Shown: piece after piece, positions 42,625 to 51,101 of the stretch
Layout of the letters: the number at the start of each line of letters is the position of its first letter
How positions within the stretch are numbered: position 1 is the first letter of the stretch
Source of the DNA: Ohtaekwangia koreensis
Lineage (GTDB): Bacteria > Bacteroidota > Bacteroidia > Cytophagales > Cyclobacteriaceae
Direction of reading: 5' to 3'
Length of the DNA: 64,000 nt
Assembly (NCBI RefSeq): GCF_900167975.1
Contig: NZ_FUZU01000001.1
Location: 964,580-1,028,579, forward strand
Program-made: the position numbers and the translations under genes
The notes under the pieces: generated by a model
Database searches by the model: none
What the model was told of the DNA's origin: nothing
The model's input: the letters and a program-made list of their open reading frames with translations, nothing else

Positions 42625-45600
42625 ATGAATAAAATTCTTTACGTTAGTGTCCTATGTCTGATTATCATGGTGCATGGAAAGGCTCAAAATCTTCCATCGG
42701 ATAGTCTTCAGGTAAAAGGTCTTGTTGCCTCTGCAAACGATACACTTCCTCTTCCGGGAGTAAAAGTTCTGATTCAAAATACGGAGAGAAGCACAGTAAC
42801 CGATTCAACGGGTCGCTATCAACTGGCGCTTGCATCTTCCACGGATACACTTGTTTTTTCACGCGAAGGATATGTCGGGGTAATAGCCTCTGTAAACGGA
42901 CGCGAAGCCGTCAATATTTTGTTGCGACAGGATACCGCGGCGGCACAGGAAACTGCACCAACCGATAGCACCTCCGTTGCGCAGGATTCAACTGCAGTTG
43001 CCACCGATAGTACATCCGTAGCATCCGATACCACAGGCGTTGATAAGTTCAAGGTGAGTGGTACCGTTATCGGAGATGACAGCACAGCGTTGCCGGGTGT
43101 AAGTGTCCTGGTAAAGAATACAACTATCGGGACAGTTACAGACGCGCAAGGGAAATATACTATAGGAGTTAGTTCACCGAGTGATATCCTGGTCTTCTCA
43201 TTTGTAGGTCTTAAGACAAAAGAAATTCCTGTAAACAACAAGCGCGCTCTGGACGTCACGTTGAGCGAAGAGGGTGGGCAGGTATTAAAAGAAGTGGTTG
43301 TGATCGGGTATGGAACGATCGATCGTGCTACACTTACCAGTTCAGTTTCTACTATAGGATCTGAAATGCTTGATAAAGATCCGCTGCCAAGTGTAACGCA
43401 GGCCATTCAAGGTAAAGCGGGTGGCGTGCAGGTAACGCAACGTTCCGGTAGCCCGGGTGGAGGTGTGAATATTCGTGTACGCGGCACAACATCTATCAAC
43501 GCCAGTTCCGATCCATTATATGTAGTCGATGGTATACCCGTAAACAGCAATACCAATTTTGTTGGCGCAAGTGATTTTAACTTCGGAGGAGGTACACAAG
43601 GTATAAATATACTGGCCTCTATAAATCCAAGTGATATTGAATCTGTTGAGATCCTGAAAGATGCAGCATCTTCAGCTATATATGGTGCACGCGCTGCGAA
43701 TGGCGTAGTGCTGATCACTACAAAACGTGGTCGCCCCAATGAAACCAATATCAGCGTGAATGCTTATGCGGGCGTTTCTGAAATGCCTAAGGAAAGAAAG
43801 TACGACCTGATGAATACCACCGAGTATATATCGTACATGCAGGATTTTTATAAGTATAAAGGAACGACAGTACCGGAAAGTGTTTTGCGTACAGATGTTA
43901 ACACCGATTGGCAAGATGAAATCTTTCGCACAGCCCCGATGCAAAACTATGAACTTGCAGCATCAGGAGGTTCTGATAAAACGCAGTACTATACATCCAT
44001 CGGATATTACGATCAGGAAGGTATAATTTTAAATTCTGATTTCAGCCGCATCAGTGGCCGTGTGAATCTCGACTATAAACAAAGTGAACGCCTCAGGCTT
44101 TCTACCAATATAAACCTGACGCGTGCTTTGAATAACCGCGTACAGGAAGAGAACTCCAAAGAAGGTTCTACTAAAAATGGTATCGTAACACCCCCGAACG
44201 TTCCGGTATATAATGCCGATGGAACGTTTGCATATGATCCGGTGAACAGCGCACGTGAGAATCCGGTGGCGATGTTAACACTGCCCGTAAACAGAGCTGA
44301 GACGTTCCGTATCCTGGGTAATATTTCTGCTGATTACGAGATCACGAAAGGACTCATCTTCAAAACTACGTGGGGTATAGATATGAGCTATATCGATGAG
44401 AACTTCTTTATGCCGCCCAAAGGAATAAAATCATTTGTAAGTCAGGGAGGTATAGGAGCAACACGCAGTACAAGAGATCAGCTCTGGATTAATGAAAATA
44501 CATTAACATACGATAAGACCTTTGGAGAGCATTCATTGAATTTATTGGGTGGTATATCTTTCCAGGAATCTAAATATACTTTCGTGGAAGCGCGCAGAAG
44601 TAACTTTGCGAGCAACGATATTCCAGTCATCTCTGCAGGAGGAACGCTCTCGGGAGCCAATGCAACGGTACAGGAGTGGGCGATTGCCTCATACTTTGCA
44701 CGTGTAAATTATGGTTTCAAGAACCGATATTTATTAACTGCAAATTTACGTGTCGATGGTTCATCACGCTTTGGCTCGAACAACCGCTATGGTACATTCC
44801 CATCGTTTGCTGCTGCGTGGCGTATCTCGCAGGAGTCTTTTCTTAAAGATGTTAAATCGGTAAGCAATGTGAAGCTGCGTGCGAGTTGGGGTGTAACGGG
44901 TAATCAGAATATTCCGAATTATGCCAGCTATACTTTATACTCTGCCGGCAGTAACTATCTGAATACACCGGGTTTCTATCCGTCATCCCTGGGAGATCCG
45001 AACCTCGGCTGGGAAACTACGGAGCAGTTTGACGTAGGCCTTGATCTTGGTTTCTTCGATGACCGGATTTCTATTCTTGCAGACTACTATATAAAGAATA
45101 CAAGCGATCTTCTGATTAGTGTACAAACTCCACGTTCATCAGGTTTCCAGAGCGCATTCAAGAATATAGGGGAGATCCAGAATAAAGGATTTGAATTCGA
45201 ACTGACAACCCGAAATTTTGTGGGTGAGAATTTCCGTTGGACTACATCTTTGAACATGACTTTCAATCGTAATAAAGTTGTATCCCTTCCTGAAGGAGAT
45301 ATATATGGTGGGTTGGGTAACCTGAACGTTGCGCGTGAAGGCTTACCGATCGGATCTTTTTACGGATGGAAGATGGTAGGTGTAAATCCGCAAACCGGTA
45401 TGATCGATTTTGCGAAAGCGGATGGATCAGTTGGGGCTCCTGATTTTGCTTCTGATAAAAGAATCATTGGTGACCCGAATCCTGATTTCTTCGGAGGCAT
45501 CACGAATACATTTTCATACAAAGGTTTTGATCTCAGCATCATGGGACAATACTCTTATGGTAATGATATATTCAACTATAATCTCTTCACGATTCTTTCA

Positions 45601-45990
45601 GGAAGCGGTGATAGTAATAACGGTTCCGCTGATTGGAACAGGCGCTGGAGAAATCCAGGCGATGTAACGGACGTACCGCGACCAACGCCTGCAGATCTGG
45701 ACAATGCTACTGTGTCGGATCGCTTTGTAGAGGACGGTTCATTCTTCCGCATTCGTAACATCACACTCGGCTATACTTTACCAACATCGGTATTGGAGAA
45801 GCTGAAATTGAAAAGCCTGCGCATATATGCTACTGTCCAGAATGCACATGTATTCACCAACTATCGTGGATATGATCCTGAAGTAAGTTCCTCTCCCGGA
45901 GGAGCTAACACGGGACTGGTATATGGATTTGACTATGGAAGTTATCCGCAGCCACGCATCTTTACCGGGGGTATAAATCTAACTTTTTAA
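42625..45990 (+). CDS. susC: SusC/RagA-type TonB-dependent outer-membrane transporter with two N-terminal carboxypeptidase-like domains
   Basis: This is a 1121-aa protein with a signal peptide (1-20). There are two CarboxypepD_reg-like domains (about 27-102 and 138-215), joined by a Thr/Ser/Asp-rich repeat linker (about 104-137) containing several 'TDSTSVA'-type units. The SusC plug follows, with 'VVVIGYGT', 'AGGVQVTQRSG', 'VRGTTSINASSDPLYVVDGIPV' and 'AASSAIYGARAANGVVLITTK'. The 22-strand barrel ends with 'GGINLTF'. It imports a glycan or peptide with its SusD partner, powered by TonB. The second, non-standard copy of the N-terminal domain is unusual. No glycosidase lies nearby, so the ligand is unknown. 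Confidence 0.95.
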   Translation: MNKILYVSVLCLIIMVHGKAQNLPSDSLQVKGLVASANDTLPLPGVKVLIQNTERSTVTDSTGRYQLALASSTDTLVFSREGYVGVIASVNGREAVNILLRQDTAAAQETAPTDSTSVAQDSTAVATDSTSVASDTTGVDKFKVSGTVIGDDSTALPGVSVLVKNTTIGTVTDAQGKYTIGVSSPSDILVFSFVGLKTKEIPVNNKRALDVTLSEEGGQVLKEVVVIGYGTIDRATLTSSVSTIGSEMLDKDPLPSVTQAIQGKAGGVQVTQRSGSPGGGVNIRVRGTTSINASSDPLYVVDGIPVNSNTNFVGASDFNFGGGTQGINILASINPSDIESVEILKDAASSAIYGARAANGVVLITTKRGRPNETNISVNAYAGVSEMPKERKYDLMNTTEYISYMQDFYKYKGTTVPESVLRTDVNTDWQDEIFRTAPMQNYELAASGGSDKTQYYTSIGYYDQEGIILNSDFSRISGRVNLDYKQSERLRLSTNINLTRALNNRVQEENSKEGSTKNGIVTPPNVPVYNADGTFAYDPVNSARENPVAMLTLPVNRAETFRILGNISADYEITKGLIFKTTWGIDMSYIDENFFMPPKGIKSFVSQGGIGATRSTRDQLWINENTLTYDKTFGEHSLNLLGGISFQESKYTFVEARRSNFASNDIPVISAGGTLSGANATVQEWAIASYFARVNYGFKNRYLLTANLRVDGSSRFGSNNRYGTFPSFAAAWRISQESFLKDVKSVSNVKLRASWGVTGNQNIPNYASYTLYSAGSNYLNTPGFYPSSLGDPNLGWETTEQFDVGLDLGFFDDRISILADYYIKNTSDLLISVQTPRSSGFQSAFKNIGEIQNKGFEFELTTRNFVGENFRWTTSLNMTFNRNKVVSLPEGDIYGGLGNLNVAREGLPIGSFYGWKMVGVNPQTGMIDFAKADGSVGAPDFASDKRIIGDPNPDFFGGITNTFSYKGFDLSIMGQYSYGNDIFNYNLFTILSGSGDSNNGSADWNRRWRNPGDVTDVPRPTPADLDNATVSDRFVEDGSFFRIRNITLGYTLPTSVLEKLKLKSLRIYATVQNAHVFTNYRGYDPEVSSSPGGANTGLVYGFDYGSYPQPRIFTGGINLTF

Positions 45991-46011
45991 GAATCATAGA
46001 GCGTATATAAC

Positions 46012-47361
46012 ATGAAAACAATCATTCACTATATAGTCATACTGGTAGCCGGAGCATCCGTTTTTGCCTGCGATGACTTCCTCGATAAAACACCGATCGA
46101 TCAGATTGCAGCAGAAGAATACTTCACTGATGAAGCCAGTGCCGAGTCAGCCGTTCGTGCGATCTATAGATCATTGGAATCATCCACGTACTACGGTCAG
46201 TCGATGATCATTATTCCTGAGTTTGCCGCGGGTCATGTACAAAATGTATATAATTACCCGGAGTTTGTAAACTTCGAACAGAACGATATCCGTATCGATA
46301 ATCCATGGGTGCTCAACATCTGGACAGCTTCGTATTCTTCTATCAATGCTGCCAACAATGTTATCGCCAGTGTTCCGCAAATGACCGGTGCTATATCTGA
46401 AGAGAAGAAGTCGCAATTCGTTCGTGAAGCTAAATTTATTCGTGCATTGGTATACTTTAATCTCGTAAGAAGCTGGGGAGACGTTCCGCTCATTACAACT
46501 CCTACAGCTTCTTCTACATCGCTCAGCGATTTGCAAGTGTCGCGTACGGCTGCAAGCCAGGTATATGCTCAGATTATAGCAGACCTGAACGATGCCGTAA
46601 GTTTACCAGCGTCGTATAGTTCATTGGACCAGACCAAAGGCAGGGCCACACAGTATGCAGCGAAAGCGTTGCTTTCTAAAGTATATCTATACCAGGGCGA
46701 TTATCCGCAAGCTGCTACCTTTGCAAAAGAGGTGATCAGTAAAGGCGATACGCTCACCAGCGATTATGCCTCTATATGGCTAACGGAGAATAGTCAGGAA
46801 GCTATATTTGAATTGCAATTCGATGCACAGGCAACCAATCCGTTGGCGACCGTAAGTAATCCTACGGGATCTGCGTTGTTCTTCGCGAAAGATACAGTAT
46901 ATAAATTCTTTGAAGATGGTGATACGCGCAGAGACTTCACATTAAACTTTCAGAATGGCCGTTATTATATAGGTAAATACCGTAACTACAATCCGGCTAC
47001 GCAAAATGTACCCGTGATACGTCTCTCCGAAATATACCTCATCTACGCAGAGGCACAAGCACGCGTTAGCAATTCGCCGGCAGGAGAACCGTATCAGTAC
47101 TATAAAGCTATACGAGATCGTGCAGGACTGGAGACACCGGATGAAGGTACATTTGATCTCCAAGGTTTTATAACGGTTGTGCAACGTGAAAAGAGACTCG
47201 AGCTGATGTTTGAGGGCGAAGCCTGGTATGACTATGCCCGCACCGGGTTGGCGCTTACCGAGATGATGACCGTGCCGGACGAGGGGCGTTACCTGTTCCC
47301 GATACCGCAGACGGAGCGTGAATTGAATTTAAATCTTGGACAGAACACAGCGTATCAATAG
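46012..47361 (+). CDS. susD: SusD/RagB-type nutrient-binding lipoprotein
   Basis: This is a 449-aa lipoprotein with lipobox VFAC at residue 20. It has the SusD N-terminal signature 'CDDFLDKTPIDQIAAEEYFTD', TPR-like helices ('FVREAKFIRALVYFNLVRSWGDVPLI', 'RATQYAAKALLSKVYLYQGDYPQA') and the C-terminal 'FEGEAWYDYARTG'. It sits on top of the SusC barrel as a lid. It starts 21 bp after susC. It is somewhat shorter than polysaccharide-type SusD proteins (about 550 aa), suggesting a smaller ligand such as an oligosaccharide or peptide. Confidence 0.95.
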   Translation: MKTIIHYIVILVAGASVFACDDFLDKTPIDQIAAEEYFTDEASAESAVRAIYRSLESSTYYGQSMIIIPEFAAGHVQNVYNYPEFVNFEQNDIRIDNPWVLNIWTASYSSINAANNVIASVPQMTGAISEEKKSQFVREAKFIRALVYFNLVRSWGDVPLITTPTASSTSLSDLQVSRTAASQVYAQIIADLNDAVSLPASYSSLDQTKGRATQYAAKALLSKVYLYQGDYPQAATFAKEVISKGDTLTSDYASIWLTENSQEAIFELQFDAQATNPLATVSNPTGSALFFAKDTVYKFFEDGDTRRDFTLNFQNGRYYIGKYRNYNPATQNVPVIRLSEIYLIYAEAQARVSNSPAGEPYQYYKAIRDRAGLETPDEGTFDLQGFITVVQREKRLELMFEGEAWYDYARTGLALTEMMTVPDEGRYLFPIPQTERELNLNLGQNTAYQ

Positions 47362-47379
47362 AGCGCCATTAACTTCCGC

Positions 47380-47458
47380 AGCCGAAGATTTGGATACACG
47401 AACGGGTGTTGCCGGTTTTATCTGGTAAAAATCAAGTTCGTATACTAAATCTTCGGCT
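47380..47458. repeat. 12-bp inverted repeat with 55-nt spacer downstream of susD
   Basis: AGCCGAAGATTT (47380-47391) and AAATCTTCGGCT (47447-47458) are perfect reverse complements, in the 221-bp gap between susD and the first glutathione peroxidase gene. It could form a long-loop terminator or bind a dimeric protein. An 83-codon minus-strand frame spans the same DNA (47329-47580), but no promoter or homologue supports it. Confidence 0.45.
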
Positions 47459-47582
47459 ATGCTATTTAAAGAGGTGTCAGTACTGACACGGTTGGGGTCG
47501 GCTTCAGCAAGTATATATGTATCTTTATAATTGACGTTTTGAACAAAAAAGCCATAAGTTTGTTTCTCAATAAAGAACAACT

Positions 47583-48080
47583 ATGAAAGCTCTCATACTA
47601 TCCTTGCTTATGACCATTTCATCCATCACTTCTATCTATGATCTAAAGTTGAATTCAATTGATGGCGAAACGATCGATTTCTCAAAGTATAAAGGTAAGA
47701 ATCTGTTGATCGTCAATGTAGCGTCTCAATGCGGATACACTCCTCAGTACGCTGACCTTGAAAAACTTCACGAGCAGTATGGCGATAAAGTAACTATACT
47801 TGGTTTCCCTGCTAATAATTTTGGATCACAGGAACCAGGCTCGAATAAAGATATAGCATCGTTCTGTCAAAAGAATTACGGGGTAAAATTTCAGATGTTT
47901 GAAAAGATCTCTGTGAAAGGCAGTGACCAGCATGCATTATACAAGTGGCTACAGGAAAAGACCGGAAGTGAGCCTTCCTGGAATTTCTGTAAGTATCTTG
48001 TAAAGGCTGATGGTACGGTGAAGTTCTTTTCATCAAAGGTAAATCCGTTGGATAAAGCTATAGTAGATGAGATTAATTAA
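47583..48080 (+). CDS. Glutathione peroxidase-family thiol peroxidase, copy 1
   Basis: This is a 165-aa protein. The peroxidatic Cys is in 'NVASQCGYTPQY' (about residue 44), Gln in 'FPANNFGSQEPG', and Trp/Asn in 'SWNFCKYLV', completing the GPx tetrad. It has cysteine, not selenocysteine. Such bacterial enzymes usually use thioredoxin. The N-terminal 17 residues are hydrophobic and may be a signal peptide, placing the enzyme in the periplasm. It overlaps the second copy by 14 bp. Confidence 0.93.
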   Translation: MKALILSLLMTISSITSIYDLKLNSIDGETIDFSKYKGKNLLIVNVASQCGYTPQYADLEKLHEQYGDKVTILGFPANNFGSQEPGSNKDIASFCQKNYGVKFQMFEKISVKGSDQHALYKWLQEKTGSEPSWNFCKYLVKADGTVKFFSSKVNPLDKAIVDEIN

Positions 48081-48627
48081 GGCAACTCTTATAATCGCAG
48101 GTACGATGGGATTAGTGGCGTTTCTTTCTTCAAAACTTATATCCGGTGGCAAGCCGAAGCAAGCCAGTGGTTCGATCTATGATTTCAAAATGAAATCGCT
48201 TGACGGGCAGGATATAGACTTCAATCAATATAGAGGCAAGAAATTGCTGATCGTAAATACTGCTTCCAAGTGTGGATATACCCCGCAGTACGCTGATCTT
48301 GAAAAACTGCATGAACAGTATGGTAATAAAGTAGTGGTGTTGGGTTTTCCTGCGAATAATTTTTTATGGCAGGAGCCGGGTAGCAACGAAGAGATTGCTT
48401 CTTTTTGTCAAAAGAATTATGGCGTAGCATTCCAGATGTTTGAAAAGATCTCTGTGAAGGGCAACGATCAACATCCGCTATACCAGTGGCTTGAAGCGAA
48501 ATCTGGTCATGCTCCCTCCTGGAACTTCTGCAAATACGTGATCGATGAAAACGGAAATGTAGTAGGGTTTTTCGGATCGAAAGTAAAACCGCTGGATGAT
48601 CAGATCGTTAGCAAGATCATCCAATAA
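48067..48627 (+). CDS. Glutathione peroxidase-family thiol peroxidase, copy 2
   Basis: This is a 186-aa paralogue of the preceding enzyme, nearly identical around 'CGYTPQYADLEKLHEQYG' and 'MFEKISVKG'. The tetrad Cys, Gln, Trp and Asn is kept, but the usual Gly in 'NNFGxQEP' is Leu here ('NNFLWQEPG'). An N-terminal hydrophobic segment (about 5-22) suggests membrane anchoring or export. The start overlaps copy 1 by 14 bp, so both are made from one mRNA. A recent tandem duplication is the simplest origin. Confidence 0.92.
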   Translation: MRLIKATLIIAGTMGLVAFLSSKLISGGKPKQASGSIYDFKMKSLDGQDIDFNQYRGKKLLIVNTASKCGYTPQYADLEKLHEQYGNKVVVLGFPANNFLWQEPGSNEEIASFCQKNYGVAFQMFEKISVKGNDQHPLYQWLEAKSGHAPSWNFCKYVIDENGNVVGFFGSKVKPLDDQIVSKIIQ

Positions 48628-48687
48628 TTATAGGCGTTTCCGGAAAAATAGTTGCCTTAATTATAGGTCACTGAAAAGCCGAAAGTA

Positions 48688-48695
48688 TACTTTTG
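48688..48695 (+). promoter_or_regulatory. Putative -7 element (TACTTTTG) of menA
   Basis: This is a perfect match to the Bacteroidota TAnnTTTG element, ending only 7 bp before the ATG at 48703. The predicted transcript would have almost no leader. No convincing -33 TTTG is found at 19 bp upstream, so the call rests on the -7 element alone. Confidence 0.4.
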
Positions 48696-48702
48696 TGTCT
48701 GC

Positions 48703-49599
48703 ATGAATACAAAAGTCTGGCTCCAAGCATTCCGGTTACGCACATTGCCGTTGGCACTCTCCTGTATTGCTATGGGAGGTTTTCTCGCTTCTGCTGCCGG
48801 TGCATTTCAATGGAATATTTTTCTTCTCTGTGTATCCACAACCATTTTCCTGCAAGTGCTCTCCAACCTTGCCAATGATTATGGCGACTCTATTCATGGT
48901 GCTGACAGCGTGGAGCGTAAGGGGCCTTCGCGTGCTGTGCAAAGTGGTGCTATCTCTGCGCAGCAAATGCGTACGGCCGTCATTATATTTGTTATACTTT
49001 GTTTGATCAGCGGTATATCTCTTCTCCTCGTTTCATTTGGTGTTAACTGGAGTGCCATCTTTTTCTTTTTCGGTCTGGGTGTACTGAGCATCATAGCGGC
49101 CATTGCCTATACGGTGGGCAGGAAACCTTACGGATATATAGGTCTAGGAGATTTTTCGGTTTTGATATTCTTCGGGCTGGTAGGGGTGATGGGTTCGTAT
49201 TACCTGTTTACAAAACAACTCACCGTATACCAGTTGTTGCCCGCATTAAGTTGTGGTCTGTTTTCTATTGCAGTGCTGAATGTTAACAACATCCGTGATA
49301 TAGAATCTGATTTCAAAGCAGGAAAATTCTCAATCCCGGTTCGCATTGGTAAAGAGAAAGCAATTATATACCATTGGTTCCTGCTCATCATGGGCTTGCT
49401 TTGTGCTGTGCTATATTGCGTGCTTACCTATACATCATTCTGGCAATTTCTTTTCCTGGCAAGTGCTCCGCTTTTTATCAAAAATGGTTTGGCCGTAAGT
49501 CGTAAACCGTCTCACGAGCTTGATCCATACCTCAAACAAATGGCGCTCTCTACATTGGTGTTTGTGCTGCTGTTTGGCATCGGCCAAATTTTGAGCTGA
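48703..49599 (+). CDS. menA: 1,4-dihydroxy-2-naphthoate polyprenyltransferase (MenA)
   Basis: This is a 298-aa membrane enzyme of the UbiA superfamily with about eight transmembrane helices. The prenyl-diphosphate/Mg motif is 'NLANDYGDSIHGAD', followed by 'ERKGPSRAVQSGAIS'; the second Asp motif is 'NNIRDIESDFKAGKFSIPVRIGK'. It joins the isoprenoid tail to DHNA in menaquinone synthesis. No other men gene is adjacent. Its product would serve NDH-2, encoded at 35619 in this window. Confidence 0.94.
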   Translation: MNTKVWLQAFRLRTLPLALSCIAMGGFLASAAGAFQWNIFLLCVSTTIFLQVLSNLANDYGDSIHGADSVERKGPSRAVQSGAISAQQMRTAVIIFVILCLISGISLLLVSFGVNWSAIFFFFGLGVLSIIAAIAYTVGRKPYGYIGLGDFSVLIFFGLVGVMGSYYLFTKQLTVYQLLPALSCGLFSIAVLNVNNIRDIESDFKAGKFSIPVRIGKEKAIIYHWFLLIMGLLCAVLYCVLTYTSFWQFLFLASAPLFIKNGLAVSRKPSHELDPYLKQMALSTLVFVLLFGIGQILS

Positions 49600-49698
49600 T
49601 CCTGTTTAAACCAATTGTATTCTTCCGGTGTCTAATCCCTGAGGGAATGATAATTTAGATCATTCCAGTCGTGTTTTATTTTCAAAAACCAAACGCTC

Positions 49699-50322
49699 AT
49701 GAGACATTTATTGGGAAGTGTATTGATCGTGATGGCACTCTGGTCGTGTCATCCGGAACCAGAGCAGTATGACTTGCTGGATCAGATGGTTGTCACTACA
49801 AATTATGACACCACCGCCAACTTCAGTTCGTATCTTACTTATTCATTACCTACCGATACCATCGGTTTTGTGTCCAACACCGATGCTAATGACTCGATCC
49901 GTACATCGCCTCAGTATGAATTGCCACGCAAAGTATTGCAAACCGTGGAAGACAATATGGAAGCCCTGGGGTATAATCGGGTAGGCTTTAATGAAAGTCC
50001 GGATATAGGGGTAAATGTATATGCTGTAAAAGATTTGAATCTTTTTCAACAGGTTATTTATCCAAACTATTCGTATTCCGGATACTATGGTTATGGTGGG
50101 TACTATTACTATCCTTATGTACAGACGTATGCCTATAACACCGGCTCACTCGTGGTGGAGTTCGTTGACCTCAAAAACGCAGCAGCGAACAAGAAGTATA
50201 AAGTAATCTGGAATGCCTATATGGGCGACTTGTTTAATGCTGTGAATCAACTGGATCAATCTGTTGATGCCGTTAACCAGGCATTCAAGCAATCATCTTA
50301 CTTAAACTTGTCACAGCCATGA
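49699..50322 (+). CDS. DUF4136-type lipoprotein
   Basis: This is a 207-aa lipoprotein with lipobox LWSC at residue 17. The pattern 'YDTTANFSSYLTYSLP', 'VEDNMEALGYNRV', 'SPDIGVNVYAV', a tyrosine/glycine-rich stretch (SYSGYYGYGGYYYYPYV, about 125-141), 'GSLVVEFVDLKN' and 'VIWNAYMGDLF' fits the DUF4136 family of Bacteroidota and proteobacterial lipoproteins, whose role is unknown. Its stop overlaps the next ATG (ATGA), coupling it to an outer-membrane barrel gene. Confidence 0.88.
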   Translation: MRHLLGSVLIVMALWSCHPEPEQYDLLDQMVVTTNYDTTANFSSYLTYSLPTDTIGFVSNTDANDSIRTSPQYELPRKVLQTVEDNMEALGYNRVGFNESPDIGVNVYAVKDLNLFQQVIYPNYSYSGYYGYGGYYYYPYVQTYAYNTGSLVVEFVDLKNAAANKKYKVIWNAYMGDLFNAVNQLDQSVDAVNQAFKQSSYLNLSQP

Positions 50323-50933
50323 AATACCTGCTGATTATAATTTCGCTTTTCACAGTGCAGGCATTGCAGGCACAGAACAATTACTTCTATCTCGCGCTGG
50401 ATGTAAACAAACCGCTTACTAACACCGAGTGGGTTGATGGTACCAGTGCACGGGGTGGACGTATAGGGTATAGGGCGTTCATCACCGAGGGCAGTCGTCT
50501 TTCATTAGGCATTGACGCGAATTGGACAAGCTTCAATACACATAAGCCAACGGAAACTTTTGAGGGTAAAGGCGGAGCAATCACCACCGACTACTTCAAC
50601 TATATTTACCAATATGGTGTAACTGTAAGTGCTCAATATTACTTTCCGCTGGGCGAAGGCGAACGGGTATTTCCATATGCTGGCCTTGGTGTTGGTGCAA
50701 ACAACAATGAATACGTTCAGTACTATAATATATATTCGAATAGTGAACGGAAGTGGGGCTTTCTGGCGAGACCGGAAGCTGGCATCCTGGTGAAGTTTAC
50801 AAGAAACCGCGGGCTCGGTGCCATGGCTGCTGTCCATTACGATTACTCAACAAATAAAAGCGAGAGCTACAACTACGACCGTTTCTCATCGATTGGTTTC
50901 CAAATCGGTCTGATCGTGATGAATCGGTATTGA
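50319..50933 (+). CDS. Small outer-membrane beta-barrel protein (204 aa)
   Basis: A signal peptide (1-18, ...QALQAQ) is followed by eight to ten amphipathic strands ('RIGYRAFITEGSRLSLGIDANW', 'YGVTVSAQYYFPLG', 'FPYAGLGVGANNNEYVQYY', 'ARPEAGILVKF', 'GAMAAVHYDYS', 'SIGFQIGLIVMNRY'). This looks like an OmpW/OmpA-N-type eight-stranded barrel ending in an aromatic residue. It is coupled by a 4-bp overlap to the DUF4136 lipoprotein, so the two probably work together at the outer membrane. Confidence 0.83.
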   Translation: MKYLLIIISLFTVQALQAQNNYFYLALDVNKPLTNTEWVDGTSARGGRIGYRAFITEGSRLSLGIDANWTSFNTHKPTETFEGKGGAITTDYFNYIYQYGVTVSAQYYFPLGEGERVFPYAGLGVGANNNEYVQYYNIYSNSERKWGFLARPEAGILVKFTRNRGLGAMAAVHYDYSTNKSESYNYDRFSSIGFQIGLIVMNRY

Positions 50934-50954
50934 TTCATTTCAGGATTTCAACCG

Positions 50955-50998
50955 GCTTCAGCCTGTATAGATGCTAAAAACAACTGACAGGCTGAAGC
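50955..50998 (+). terminator. Hairpin downstream of the barrel gene
   Basis: GCTTCAGCCTGT (50955-50966) pairs perfectly with ACAGGCTGAAGC (50987-50998) across a 20-nt loop that contains AAAAA. It lies 21 bp after the stop codon and is followed by TTGTTACTA, only a weak U-tract. It is probably a terminator separating this operon from guaA. Confidence 0.5.
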
Positions 50999-51089
50999 TT
51001 GTTACTACAGTCGGCAACCGGATAACGTAAAAGTAGACAGCTTTTCACGCTTTATTCGATTTCCTTCTTCCACCGAAAAAATCTCGGGT

Positions 51090-51097
51090 TATCTTTG
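51090..51097 (+). promoter_or_regulatory. Putative -7 element (TATCTTTG) of guaA
   Basis: This is a perfect match to TAnnTTTG, ending 4 bp before the guaA ATG at 51102. This position implies a leaderless or near-leaderless mRNA. The -33 region (around 51066) lacks a clear TTTG. Confidence 0.45.
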
Positions 51098-51101
51098 CAC
51101 C

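Noticed and set aside
47329-47580. 83-codon minus-strand frame between susD and the first peroxidase gene
   Set aside because: It overlaps the susD end, has no room for its own promoter outside the peroxidase gene and no recognisable family; it may be a by-product of the inverted repeat there.
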